A DNA stretch of 64,000 nucleotides from an uncultured Hellea sp. (lineage in GTDB: Bacteria > Pseudomonadota > Alphaproteobacteria > Caulobacterales > Maricaulaceae): positions 1-64,000 of the forward strand of contig CAJQGR010000010.1 in NCBI GenBank assembly GCA_905477785.1, written 5' to 3'. Below the pieces are notes generated by a model. The model did not search any database and had not been told where the DNA came from. It worked only from the letters and a program-made list of their open reading frames with translations. The translations under genes and the position numbers were made by a program. Numbering within the stretch: the first letter of the stretch is position 1; every line of letters starts with the position of its first letter. Shown piece by piece: positions 9,116 through 16,931 of the stretch.

Positions 9116-10020
9116 TAAAATATATATATTCTTTATTGTTATTATTAATATCCGTTTATCCTATAGCGCATGCTTCTGATTCAATAACAAAAAATGAAGA
9201 ACCCGCACTTCTAATAATAAATCAAGAAATTCCTGATGAAGCTTGGAGAACACCGGATCCGGAGAACTTACTATATATAGACCTTGAGTATGGTAGAATT
9301 ATTTTAGAGATGTATCCTGAAATCGCACCCAAACATGTAGCACGAATTAAAGAGCTAACTCGTCAGAATTTTTATGACTACATTGCTTTTCATAGAGTTG
9401 TTGAAGGTTTTATGAATCAAACGGGCGACCCAAGAGGTGATGGTACTGGGGGTTCAGATTTGCCCGACTTAATAGGCGAATTTACGTTTCGTAGGTCAGA
9501 GTTAATGCCCGTTTCATTGACAGGTTTAAAGCAAGTTGGTTCAAAAAAAATACCTGTTGGCTTTTACAAGTCTTTACCCGTAGCTACTCAACCTATTGTT
9601 CAGGCAATGTTTACTCGCGATGGTATGGTTTCTGCTTATGGATTGCATTGTAAAGGTGTAACATCTATGGCTCGTAGTACTGAGCCTAATACTGCTAATA
9701 GCCAGTTCTTTTTAATGCGTGATATCGCAGATCATTTGAATGCAAAATACTCAATTTGGGGCAATACATTAATTGGTCATGAGCATTTAACAAAAATCAA
9801 GGTGGGTTCAAAAAATGATAATGTTAGTTTTATTCCAGATATTATGAAGAAGGTCCGTCTGGCTTCTGATGTTCCATATGGTGAAAGAGTAAATTTTCAG
9901 ATTCTAAAAACTAATAGCATATTTTTTAAAAATTATTTAAGTAAACTCAAAGAATCTGAAGGAACTATTCCAGATATTTGTAATATTAGAATACCAACCC
10001 GCATTAAACAGGAAAAATAA
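9112..10020 (+). CDS. Secreted cyclophilin-type peptidyl-prolyl isomerase
   Basis: This 302-residue protein has an N-terminal signal peptide (hydrophobic residues 4-20, cleavage near AHA), so it is probably periplasmic. The cyclophilin core carries FHRVVEGFMNQTGDP with the catalytic Arg, and SMARSTEPNTANSQFF. Between the two core blocks there is a long insertion (about residues 125-180). It catalyses cis-trans isomerisation of X-Pro bonds in envelope proteins. Both ends overlap neighbours (ATGA with coaD, TAATG with the second cyclophilin), so the three are one translational unit. Confidence 0.87.
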   Translation: MIKYIYSLLLLLISVYPIAHASDSITKNEEPALLIINQEIPDEAWRTPDPENLLYIDLEYGRIILEMYPEIAPKHVARIKELTRQNFYDYIAFHRVVEGFMNQTGDPRGDGTGGSDLPDLIGEFTFRRSELMPVSLTGLKQVGSKKIPVGFYKSLPVATQPIVQAMFTRDGMVSAYGLHCKGVTSMARSTEPNTANSQFFLMRDIADHLNAKYSIWGNTLIGHEHLTKIKVGSKNDNVSFIPDIMKKVRLASDVPYGERVNFQILKTNSIFFKNYLSKLKESEGTIPDICNIRIPTRIKQEK

Positions 10021-10478
10021 TGACTGAAAAACTTATATTAAATATTGATGCCAATGATGGAAAAAATGGAGATGTAATTATTTTATTACGAACTGACTTG
10101 GCTCCAAAACATGTTGAGCAGATCACAAGATTAGCCAAGGAAGGTTTTTATGACGGCCTTACATTTCACAGAGTAATTAATGGTTTTATGGCTCAAGGTG
10201 GCTGTCCTGAAGGAACTGGTATGGGTGGGGCTAAAGATAATATTCCAGCCGAGTTTTCTAAACATCCACATATTGAGGGTGTTTGCTCTATGGCGCGATC
10301 GCAAAATCCTAATTCGGCGTCCAGCCAATTTTTTATCTGTTTAGATGATGCAACTTTTCTTGATGGCCAATATACGGTATGGGGAGAAGTTGAAAGCGGA
10401 ATGGATCTTATTCATGCTCTTCCAAAAGGCGAGCCACCTGCGTACCCGGGAAAAATAATAAAGGCGAGTATCCTTTAA
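10020..10478 (+). CDS. ppiB: Cytoplasmic cyclophilin-type peptidyl-prolyl isomerase
   Basis: A 152-residue compact cyclophilin without a signal peptide. FHRVINGFMAQGGCPEGTG carries the active-site Arg; CSMARSQNPNSASSQFFICL and DGQYTVWGEV complete the fold. It is typical in size for bacterial PpiB. Its start codon overlaps the stop of the secreted paralogue, giving a cytoplasmic/periplasmic isomerase pair from one transcript. Confidence 0.9.
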   Translation: MTEKLILNIDANDGKNGDVIILLRTDLAPKHVEQITRLAKEGFYDGLTFHRVINGFMAQGGCPEGTGMGGAKDNIPAEFSKHPHIEGVCSMARSQNPNSASSQFFICLDDATFLDGQYTVWGEVESGMDLIHALPKGEPPAYPGKIIKASIL

Positions 10479-10525
10479 ATAATCAATTTCATCTATAGTT
10501 TATTATTCACAGAAAAATCAATTTT

Positions 10526-11593
10526 ATGAAAGTCAGTGATTTTGATTTTGATTTACCTGAAAATCGCATAGCGCTTAGGCCAGTCTCACCAAGGGATAGT
10601 GCAAAACTACTGCAAGTCTCAAATACAGGTGAATTATTTGATCACAGTGTTAAAGACTTGCCGGATTTACTCGAAAGAGGCGATGTGCTTGTAGTAAATG
10701 AAACAAGGGTTCTTAATGCTGCCCTTGATGGGACTAGAAAAGCGCGTGAACACGGTGGCGGGGGAGATGTTAGTCTCAATATTAATCTTCATACCTTAAT
10801 ATCTGATAATGAATGGCGTGCATTTGTTCGCCCGGCTAAGCGTTTGAAAAATGATGACATCATTTTCTTTTCTGATAATTTCTATGCCACCGTTTATGAT
10901 AAGTTGCAAAACGGTGATGTAGGTCTTAGATTTAACCTTGACGGTATTGCATTAATAAAAGCTATAGATAAATATGGAAAACCCCCTATACCGCCATACA
11001 TTTCTCGCAAACGACCTGTCGATCTCAGTGATGTAGTCGACTATCAAACTATTTATGCTTCCGAAGATTCTGGTTCTGTTGCTGCTCCGACTGCAGGACT
11101 CCATTTTACTAATGAATTATTTGAGGAATTAAATTTCAGAGGAGTCCAAATTGAACGCCTAACCTTGCATGTCAGTGCTGGAACTTTTCTACCCGTAAAA
11201 ACTGAAGATACTAAAGATCACCATATGCACACTGAGTGGTATGAGATACCTCCTGAAACAGCCAAACGAATAAATTCCGCAAAATACGAGGGCCGGCGTA
11301 TCATAGCAGTTGGTACCACTTCTTTACGTGCTCTTGAGTCATCCGCAAGGAACAGAAAAGTAACAAAACTCACTAACAAAACGAATATTTTTATAACTCC
11401 CGGTTTTAAATTTGAAATAATAGACGGACTTATTACAAATTTCCATTTACCAAGATCTACTTTATTTATGCTTGTTAGTGCTTTGTCCGGATTGAAAAAT
11501 ATGCAATCAGCTTATGCTTATGCAATAAGAAATAAATATCGATTTTATAGTTATGGCGACACAAGCCTTTTATGGAAAATTAAGGATGTTTAA
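10526..11593 (+). CDS. queA: S-adenosylmethionine:tRNA ribosyltransferase-isomerase
   Basis: A 355-residue QueA. It transfers the ribosyl part of SAM to preQ1 in tRNA to form epoxyqueuosine. Recognised by the opening DFDFDLPENRIALRP, by VAAPTAGLHFT in the middle, and by LTLHVSAGTFLPVK and TNFHLPRSTL. Length matches the family. It is immediately followed by tgt, with the tgt ATG directly after the stop, so the two queuosine genes are co-expressed. Confidence 0.93.
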   Translation: MKVSDFDFDLPENRIALRPVSPRDSAKLLQVSNTGELFDHSVKDLPDLLERGDVLVVNETRVLNAALDGTRKAREHGGGGDVSLNINLHTLISDNEWRAFVRPAKRLKNDDIIFFSDNFYATVYDKLQNGDVGLRFNLDGIALIKAIDKYGKPPIPPYISRKRPVDLSDVVDYQTIYASEDSGSVAAPTAGLHFTNELFEELNFRGVQIERLTLHVSAGTFLPVKTEDTKDHHMHTEWYEIPPETAKRINSAKYEGRRIIAVGTTSLRALESSARNRKVTKLTNKTNIFITPGFKFEIIDGLITNFHLPRSTLFMLVSALSGLKNMQSAYAYAIRNKYRFYSYGDTSLLWKIKDV

Positions 11594-12721
11594 ATGACTC
11601 AATTTTCATTTGATATTCTATCAAAAGACGGTGATGCGAGGTCAGGGGTATTGCAGACATCTCGTGGAAAAATTATGACTCCTGCTTTTATGCCTGTTGG
11701 AACAGCTGGAACAGTTAAGGGTCTATATATGGATCAGGTAGCTGGTGCAGGTTCGGATGTAATACTGGGGAATACTTATCATCTAATGCTTAGACCTGGT
11801 GCTGAAAGAGTAAAAAAATTAGGAGGATTGCACAAGTTTTCTGGCTGGAGTGGCCCGATTTTGACTGACTCCGGTGGATTTCAGGTTTGGTCACTCTCAA
11901 AACTTCGAAAAATGACAGAAAAAGGGGTTGAATTCCAAAGTCATTTAGATGGTTCTAAGTATTTACTTTCACCTGAGAGATCTATTGAAATTCAGGCTGA
12001 TTTGTTGGGTGCTGATATATGTATGCAGCTAGATGAATGTACTGATTACCCTGTAACTCATGCGCTAGCTAAGAAATCAATGGAGCTATCCTTGAGGTGG
12101 GGTAGGCGATCTCTAGAGAAATTTGGTAGGCGTGAAAGCCAAAATTTGTTTGCAATAATACAAGGTTCAAATTTTGAGGACTTACGTCGTATTAGTGCAG
12201 AGGCATGTGTCAAAGAAACTCTCAATGGGGGTTATGGGGGTTTTGCAATTGGTGGTTTGGCTGTGGGTGAGGGGCATGAGAACATGTGTAAAACATTAGA
12301 CTTTACTATACCAAATCTACCTTTAGACCGCCCTAGATACTTAATGGGAGTTGGCAAGCCGATAGATCTCGTTGAGGCTGTTGCTCGAGGAGTTGATATG
12401 TTTGATTGCGTTATTCCAACTAGGTCGGGCCGGCACGGGCAGGTATGGACTGATAATGGTCCATATAACATTAAAAAGGCTAAGTTTTCTGAAGACCAAA
12501 CACCTCTTGATGAAAAAATTAATTGCTCCGCAAGTAATGACTATACAAAAGCTTATATTCACCATCTTGTGCGTTCTGGAGAATTGTTAGGTTCAATGAT
12601 CTTAAGCTGGCATAATATTGCTTATTATCAAAATTTAATGTCAAGAATTCGGACGGCTATAAGTGATGGTGAGTTTGATTCTTTTATAACTAATTTTCGT
12701 TTAAATTACTCTCAAACCTAG
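11594..12721 (+). CDS. tgt: Queuine tRNA-guanine transglycosylase with degenerate zinc site
   Basis: A 375-residue TGT, which exchanges guanine 34 for preQ1 in GUN-anticodon tRNAs. Catalytic blocks are intact: TDSGGFQVWSL, GGLAVGEGHENM, and MFDCVIPTRSGRHGQ with the nucleophilic Asp. The oddity is the zinc site. The usual CxCxxC before the YxRAYLHHL segment reads I-N-C-S-A-S here (residues 309-314), so only the middle Cys remains, although the later His (SWHN) is kept. Frame and length are normal, so this is substitution rather than frameshift. It is probably still active as its partner queA is intact, but its zinc dependence is in doubt. Confidence 0.92.
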   Translation: MTQFSFDILSKDGDARSGVLQTSRGKIMTPAFMPVGTAGTVKGLYMDQVAGAGSDVILGNTYHLMLRPGAERVKKLGGLHKFSGWSGPILTDSGGFQVWSLSKLRKMTEKGVEFQSHLDGSKYLLSPERSIEIQADLLGADICMQLDECTDYPVTHALAKKSMELSLRWGRRSLEKFGRRESQNLFAIIQGSNFEDLRRISAEACVKETLNGGYGGFAIGGLAVGEGHENMCKTLDFTIPNLPLDRPRYLMGVGKPIDLVEAVARGVDMFDCVIPTRSGRHGQVWTDNGPYNIKKAKFSEDQTPLDEKINCSASNDYTKAYIHHLVRSGELLGSMILSWHNIAYYQNLMSRIRTAISDGEFDSFITNFRLNYSQT

Positions 12722-12760
12722 AAGACTTTGAATAATTCTATTTTGCCAAGCATTTTGGGC

Positions 12761-12789
12761 TTGACGATAGTTAACCGCGCCCGTAGATA
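12761..12789 (+). promoter_or_regulatory. Putative sigma-70 promoter of tRNA-Lys
   Basis: TTGACG, then 17 bases, then TAGATA, placed 31 bases before the mature tRNA. The -35 box fits the TTGACA consensus at five positions; the -10 box is weaker. Position and spacing make it a good candidate, but it is not tested. Confidence 0.5.
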
Positions 12790-12820
12790 CCCAATTTCTT
12801 ATACATTAAGTATGTATTGT

Positions 12821-12896
12821 GCGCCCGTAGCTCAGTTGGTAGAGCGCCTCACTTTTAATGAGGATGTCCACAGTTCAAGTCTGTGCGGGCGTACCA
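12821..12896 (+). tRNA. tRNA-Lys (anticodon TTT)
   Basis: A full cloverleaf can be folded by hand: acceptor GCGCCCG/CGGGCGT (one G-U pair), D stem GCTC/GAGC, anticodon stem CCTCA/TGAGG with loop CTTTTAA (anticodon TTT), T stem CACAG/CTGTG with loop TTCAAGT, discriminator A and an encoded CCA. It lies 99 bases downstream of tgt. Confidence 0.95.
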
Positions 12897-13085
12897 TTAC
12901 AATTCAATAATATTGATAAAAAACTCAGAAATTAGAATGAATTAGTTGTGATGTATTTTAGCAACTGATCATAAAAAAGCTTTTTAATAAATATAATTTA
13001 GTTCTATCCTAGGGTAGCAATTATCTAAAAATTATTGTAATGAACTGATAATTATAGCGTAAATACACATTTATTATCGCTTTTC

Positions 13086-13098
13086 GCGCATGTTGCGC
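13086..13098 (+). promoter_or_regulatory. Short GC-rich hairpin in the ompA-like leader
   Basis: GCGCA-TGT-TGCGC is a perfect 5-bp inverted repeat in an otherwise AT-rich 243-base intergenic region, 41 bases before the OmpA-like start codon. It may be a leader RNA hairpin affecting stability or translation. Nothing else convincing was seen between tRNA-Lys and this gene. Confidence 0.3.
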
Positions 13099-13139
13099 AC
13101 AACTATCAAATGGTATTTTACCATTACGGAGGAAATAAA

Positions 13140-14513
13140 ATGAAGTCACGGCTTCTTATTGCAGTAGCAACAACTGCTCTGATGGCATTGCCATCACTTG
13201 CAACCGCTCATGATGAGTCAGGTTGGTACCTTAGAGGAAATGCTGGTTATGGTGTTCATACTGATATTGAACTATCTGGTGGACTCGATACAACTGCTGG
13301 CGACGCAACTGGACTTAACAGCAAGGGCGATGTGGCTATATCACTTGGCCTTGGTTATAATTTAGGTAACAGCTGGCGTTTGGAGTTAGATGGTGCACTT
13401 TTAAATACAGACCTTGGTTCAATCAGTGGAGTTCAAGATACATCTTCTGGTTTCAGAAGCAAATCTATTATGCTCAATGCAATTCATGACTTTGATACCA
13501 ATAGTCGCTTTCAACCCTATGTAGGTGCGGGTATTGGCTTTGTTCAAGGTAATGCTGAATTTACTGCAAATGATTATGGTAACTTAGCCTCGCCTACAGT
13601 GAATCCAGTTTGTGATGGAAGCCGTGGAACAATAGCAGGTGGTCAATCTTGTAGTCTTGATGACACAGACACTGCATTTGGCTATCAGCTTTTAGCCGGT
13701 TTGGGTTATGAAATTACAGAAAATATCAAATGGGATACACAGTATCGTTATTTAGATGCTCATGGTATGGATTTTAATGGTATAAGGGTAGCTAACACAA
13801 ATAATTCAGTTAATTCCTTAGCTGTAGAGGCATCAAATGTGGGTTCGCATACAGTGATGACTGGTTTTAGATACCTCTTTGGTCACAAGCATGAGCCAGA
13901 AGCACCACCGCCACCGCCACCGCCAGTTCCTGATTATCAGTGTTGGGATGGCTCAATGGTTTTTAATGCTGGTGAATGTCCAGCTAAACCAATTCCAAAG
14001 CAAACATGTTGGGATGGCTCAATAATTCCAGAAACATCTACTTGTCCTGTGCGACCAACATATACTTGTTGGGACGACTCAGTTGTTTATGATGAAGCTA
14101 ATTGTCCTGATCAAGTTTTTTCTGAAGCAAAAAATAATATGTCTGAATTATGTTCCATAAACAGTCATCAAGAAGTCATTTATTATGATTTTGATGAGCA
14201 TAAGTCACAAGATACAGTTAAAGCGATAACAAAAATAGCTGATATCGGACAGTATTGTAGTATTGGTAAAGTCAGCGTTGTTGGTCATACAGATACTTCT
14301 GGACCATCCGCTTACAATTTGAAGTTATCAAAGCATCGTGCGTCTAACACCAAAGATGAGTTAATTGCTAAAGGTATATCCGAAGATGTTATTACGTCAG
14401 AGGGTAAAGGCGAGACAGAATTAGCTGTTGAGACTGAAAATGGTGTTAAAGAAGAAATGAACCGCCGTACGGAGGTTTTGGTTTCATTAAGCTCATTAGG
14501 GTTAACTAACTGA
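13140..14513 (+). CDS. OmpA-family outer membrane protein with CWDGS repeats
   Basis: A 457-residue protein from the ATG at 13140, which has GGAGG seven bases upstream (the upstream start in the ORF track is rejected). It has a signal peptide ending near LATA-HDES, an eight-stranded OmpA/Opacity-like barrel (about 25-250, starting GWYLRGNAGYG), a poly-Pro linker, three tandem Cys-rich CWDGS repeats (about 265-325) and a C-terminal OmpA domain. There, GHTDTSGPSAYNLKLSKHRA holds the Asp and Arg that bind peptidoglycan. It would tie the outer membrane to the cell wall. Strong ribosome site, monocistronic layout and terminator suggest high expression. Confidence 0.9.
   Translation: MKSRLLIAVATTALMALPSLATAHDESGWYLRGNAGYGVHTDIELSGGLDTTAGDATGLNSKGDVAISLGLGYNLGNSWRLELDGALLNTDLGSISGVQDTSSGFRSKSIMLNAIHDFDTNSRFQPYVGAGIGFVQGNAEFTANDYGNLASPTVNPVCDGSRGTIAGGQSCSLDDTDTAFGYQLLAGLGYEITENIKWDTQYRYLDAHGMDFNGIRVANTNNSVNSLAVEASNVGSHTVMTGFRYLFGHKHEPEAPPPPPPPVPDYQCWDGSMVFNAGECPAKPIPKQTCWDGSIIPETSTCPVRPTYTCWDDSVVYDEANCPDQVFSEAKNNMSELCSINSHQEVIYYDFDEHKSQDTVKAITKIADIGQYCSIGKVSVVGHTDTSGPSAYNLKLSKHRASNTKDELIAKGISEDVITSEGKGETELAVETENGVKEEMNRRTEVLVSLSSLGLTN
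13935..14112 (+). repeat. Three tandem CWD(G/D)S-x(n)-CP peptide repeats
   Basis: Within the OmpA-like gene, the unit CWDGS...CP begins at about 13941, 14007 and 14067 (spacings 66 and 60 bases). Each unit has two cysteines about 12 residues apart followed by Pro, suggesting three small disulphide-closed loops between the barrel and the peptidoglycan domain. Confidence 0.85.
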
Positions 14514-14557
14514 TTGAGTCAAATCCGCCGGAAACATCGGTAGGAATAAAATAAATC

Positions 14558-14582
14558 AACCCCGTTTTTTCGGGGTTTTTTT
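14558..14582 (+). terminator. Rho-independent terminator after ompA-like gene
   Basis: Stem AACCCCG / CGGGGTT with a six-T loop, followed by a run of T. It lies 44 bases after the stop codon at 14513 and separates this gene from the arginine catabolic operon. Confidence 0.93.
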
Positions 14583-14658
14583 ATGCAATAAATCTAATGA
14601 TTTAGAAACTATTTTCTGTTTATTAACTTATAAAGGTAAAATGAGGTGAGGTTCTAAT

Positions 14659-15918
14659 TTGACAAATATCAGCTTAACAAAGGCAGAGCATAGTATTCTA
14701 GAAGAGATTGGTGCTACTCAACATGAAATGTTGAGTACTGTCAAAGATTGGTCGAATATAAATTCAGGTAGTTATAATCATTCAGGGTTAAAAGCCATGA
14801 GGGAACGATTATATGATAGTTTTGCATCACTTCCAGGTGAAATAAGTGAAGTCACTCTGGAAGAGGGGCAGAAAATAGATAAAAAAGGAAACATAGAGAC
14901 TGTAAACTATGAACCTGCATTAAAAATATCAGTGCGCCCAAAAGCCTCAATTCAACTAGTATTAACTGGACACTACGACACTGTATTTCCAGTAAATAGT
15001 CATTTTCAAAATTATGAGACATTAGGAGTTGATATTTTAAAGGGGCCGGGCGTTGCAGATATGAAAGGTGGTATAGTTGTGATGAAAACTGCCTTACAAT
15101 TTTTTGAAAGAATGCCAATTTCAAATAATATTGGCTATAATGTTCTACTCAGTCCTGATGAGGAGATAGGCTCTTTAGGTTCGGCATCTATTCTAGCAGA
15201 ATTAGGAAGATTGTCTCATGCTGGCCTTACTTATGAACCTTCACTTCCAGATGGATCATTGGCTGGTGCAAGAAAGGGGAGTGGTAATTTCACATTAATT
15301 ATAAAAGGTCGCGCTGCTCATGCTGGTAGAGAGCATCATTTAGGAAGGAATGCTATTGTTGCCATGGCTGAATTTATAAATGGACTAGAAAAATTAAATG
15401 GAAAACGCGAAGGGTTAACAATAAATATAGCTAAAATTGAGGGAGGGGGTCCTTCAAATATCGTTCCGGACCTTTCTATTGGTCATTTTAATATAAGAAT
15501 GCAGAAAAAAGAAGATATGCAATGGGTAAGTAGTAAAATAAATAATCTTGTTACATGCATAAATGACAAGGAAGGAATTTTCGCTCACCTTCATGGTGGT
15601 TTCACAAGACCACCTAAGCCAATGTCAGCAGCAAATGCTAGTATTTTTGAATGGGTAAAAAAGGCTGGAGATCTATTAGGGCAAGAAATCAATTGGTCAT
15701 CAAGTGGTGGGGTATGTGAGGGTAACAATTTATGGGCATCTGGTTGTCCAAATGTAGATACACTTGGCGTAATTGGGGGTGAAATTCATTCTGATAGAGA
15801 GTATATGAAAATTTCTTCTTTAACAGAAAGAGCCAAACTATCGTGCACTATTCTTCTCAAAATTGCTAGTGGTGAATTTGATGCGATAAAAGCTAAAAAA
15901 CTAGTTAAAAAATGTTAA
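14659..15918 (+). CDS. M20 family metallohydrolase (putative deacylase of the AST operon)
   Basis: A 419-residue M20 peptidase/deacylase. Metal and catalytic residues are all visible: GHYDTVFP (His and Asp), GVADMKGG (bridging Asp), DEEIGSLGS (general base Glu and metal Glu), EPSLPDGS and IHSDREYM near the C-terminus. A lid domain lies in the middle (about 185-300). The start is a TTG with GAGGTGAGG six bases upstream. It overlaps astA by seven bases, so it belongs to the arginine succinyltransferase operon. The family includes carboxypeptidase G2, ArgE and DapE. It could supply the N-succinylglutamate desuccinylase step, as no astE is visible, but that is inference. Confidence 0.8.
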   Translation: MTNISLTKAEHSILEEIGATQHEMLSTVKDWSNINSGSYNHSGLKAMRERLYDSFASLPGEISEVTLEEGQKIDKKGNIETVNYEPALKISVRPKASIQLVLTGHYDTVFPVNSHFQNYETLGVDILKGPGVADMKGGIVVMKTALQFFERMPISNNIGYNVLLSPDEEIGSLGSASILAELGRLSHAGLTYEPSLPDGSLAGARKGSGNFTLIIKGRAAHAGREHHLGRNAIVAMAEFINGLEKLNGKREGLTINIAKIEGGGPSNIVPDLSIGHFNIRMQKKEDMQWVSSKINNLVTCINDKEGIFAHLHGGFTRPPKPMSAANASIFEWVKKAGDLLGQEINWSSSGGVCEGNNLWASGCPNVDTLGVIGGEIHSDREYMKISSLTERAKLSCTILLKIASGEFDAIKAKKLVKKC

Positions 15919-16931
15919 TTGTTCGTCCTATATGTGTAAATGACCTTGATGATATTTGTGAATTATCGCGACTTGCGGGGCCTGGATTTACATCTTTAGC
16001 GGTAAATAGAGAAGTACATAAAGCGCGTATACGGCATTCAATAAATAGTTTTTCCGATGTTAAAAATACATTACCCCACCATTTATATACTCTAGTTTTA
16101 GAGGATACTTCCATTAATGAAGTCATTGGAATAAGTTCAATTAAAACTAATATAGGCGTAAAGGACCCTTTTTTTAATTTTCGTATTTTACAACTAGCTC
16201 AGAAATCTTCTGTTACTGGTTCACGTTTCGATATGGCAGTTCTTGTTCTTGTGAATGAGTATGCAGGTTCTTCTGAGGTCGCTTCATTATTTGTTAAGAG
16301 TGAGTATAGAGGAAAAGGAGCAGGTATGCTCATTTCTCAAGCAAGGTTCATGCTTATTGCAGCCAACGAGGAACGCTTTGGAAATAAAATCATTTCCGAA
16401 TTACGTGGTCAGGTATCTAAAAATGGCGATTCTCCATTTTGGAATGCGATTGGAAAAAAGTTTTTCCGTATGGACTTTCAGAGTGCTGATGAGTTTTCAG
16501 CTGGAAAGGATAATCAGTTTATTGTTGAGTTAATGCCGAAACATCCGATATATGTAGCATTGCTTCCTGATAATGCTCAAAATGTTATTGGTAAAACACA
16601 TCCAAAAGGTATTGGGGCAAAACGCTATCTCGAATCAGAAGGTTTTAGGTATGATAATACAGTTGACATATTTGACGCTGGGCCAACTATGGCGGTTCTA
16701 AAGAAAGATATGCGAACTCTAAATGAAAGCTTTTTGACAAGTTTATCAACTGACTCTCCTGATTTGAATTATGATATTCCAGCTTTAGTTAGTAACAACT
16801 CTTTAGCTGAATTCCGCTGTGGTTTAATAAATTTATCGAAAGTTGATAATAACTATTTTGCTAAATTTGAGGAGTTGGAATTTCTTAAAATTAATGATTT
16901 AAAAACTGCTCGTCTATGGATTAAGAAATGA
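15912..16931 (+). CDS. astA: Arginine N-succinyltransferase
   Basis: A 339-residue AstA, first enzyme of the ammonia-producing arginine succinyltransferase pathway (arginine + succinyl-CoA). Recognised by the IVRPI opening, SLAVNREVHKARI, the GNAT-like segment SEYRGKGAGMLISQARF with the acyl-CoA loop, ELRGQVSKNGDSPFW, and ELMPKHPIYVALLP, all conserved in AstA. It overlaps the M20 gene by seven bases and astD by four. Confidence 0.92.
   Translation: MLIVRPICVNDLDDICELSRLAGPGFTSLAVNREVHKARIRHSINSFSDVKNTLPHHLYTLVLEDTSINEVIGISSIKTNIGVKDPFFNFRILQLAQKSSVTGSRFDMAVLVLVNEYAGSSEVASLFVKSEYRGKGAGMLISQARFMLIAANEERFGNKIISELRGQVSKNGDSPFWNAIGKKFFRMDFQSADEFSAGKDNQFIVELMPKHPIYVALLPDNAQNVIGKTHPKGIGAKRYLESEGFRYDNTVDIFDAGPTMAVLKKDMRTLNESFLTSLSTDSPDLNYDIPALVSNNSLAEFRCGLINLSKVDNNYFAKFEELEFLKINDLKTARLWIKK

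Noticed and set aside
12232-12590. Three short ORFs in other frames of tgt
   Set aside because: Shadows of tgt. I also considered a frameshift as the cause of the odd zinc site, but flanking conserved residues stay in frame on both sides.
12728-12910. 60-residue ORF downstream of tgt
   Set aside because: It runs through the tRNA-Lys gene and its promoter; not a protein gene.
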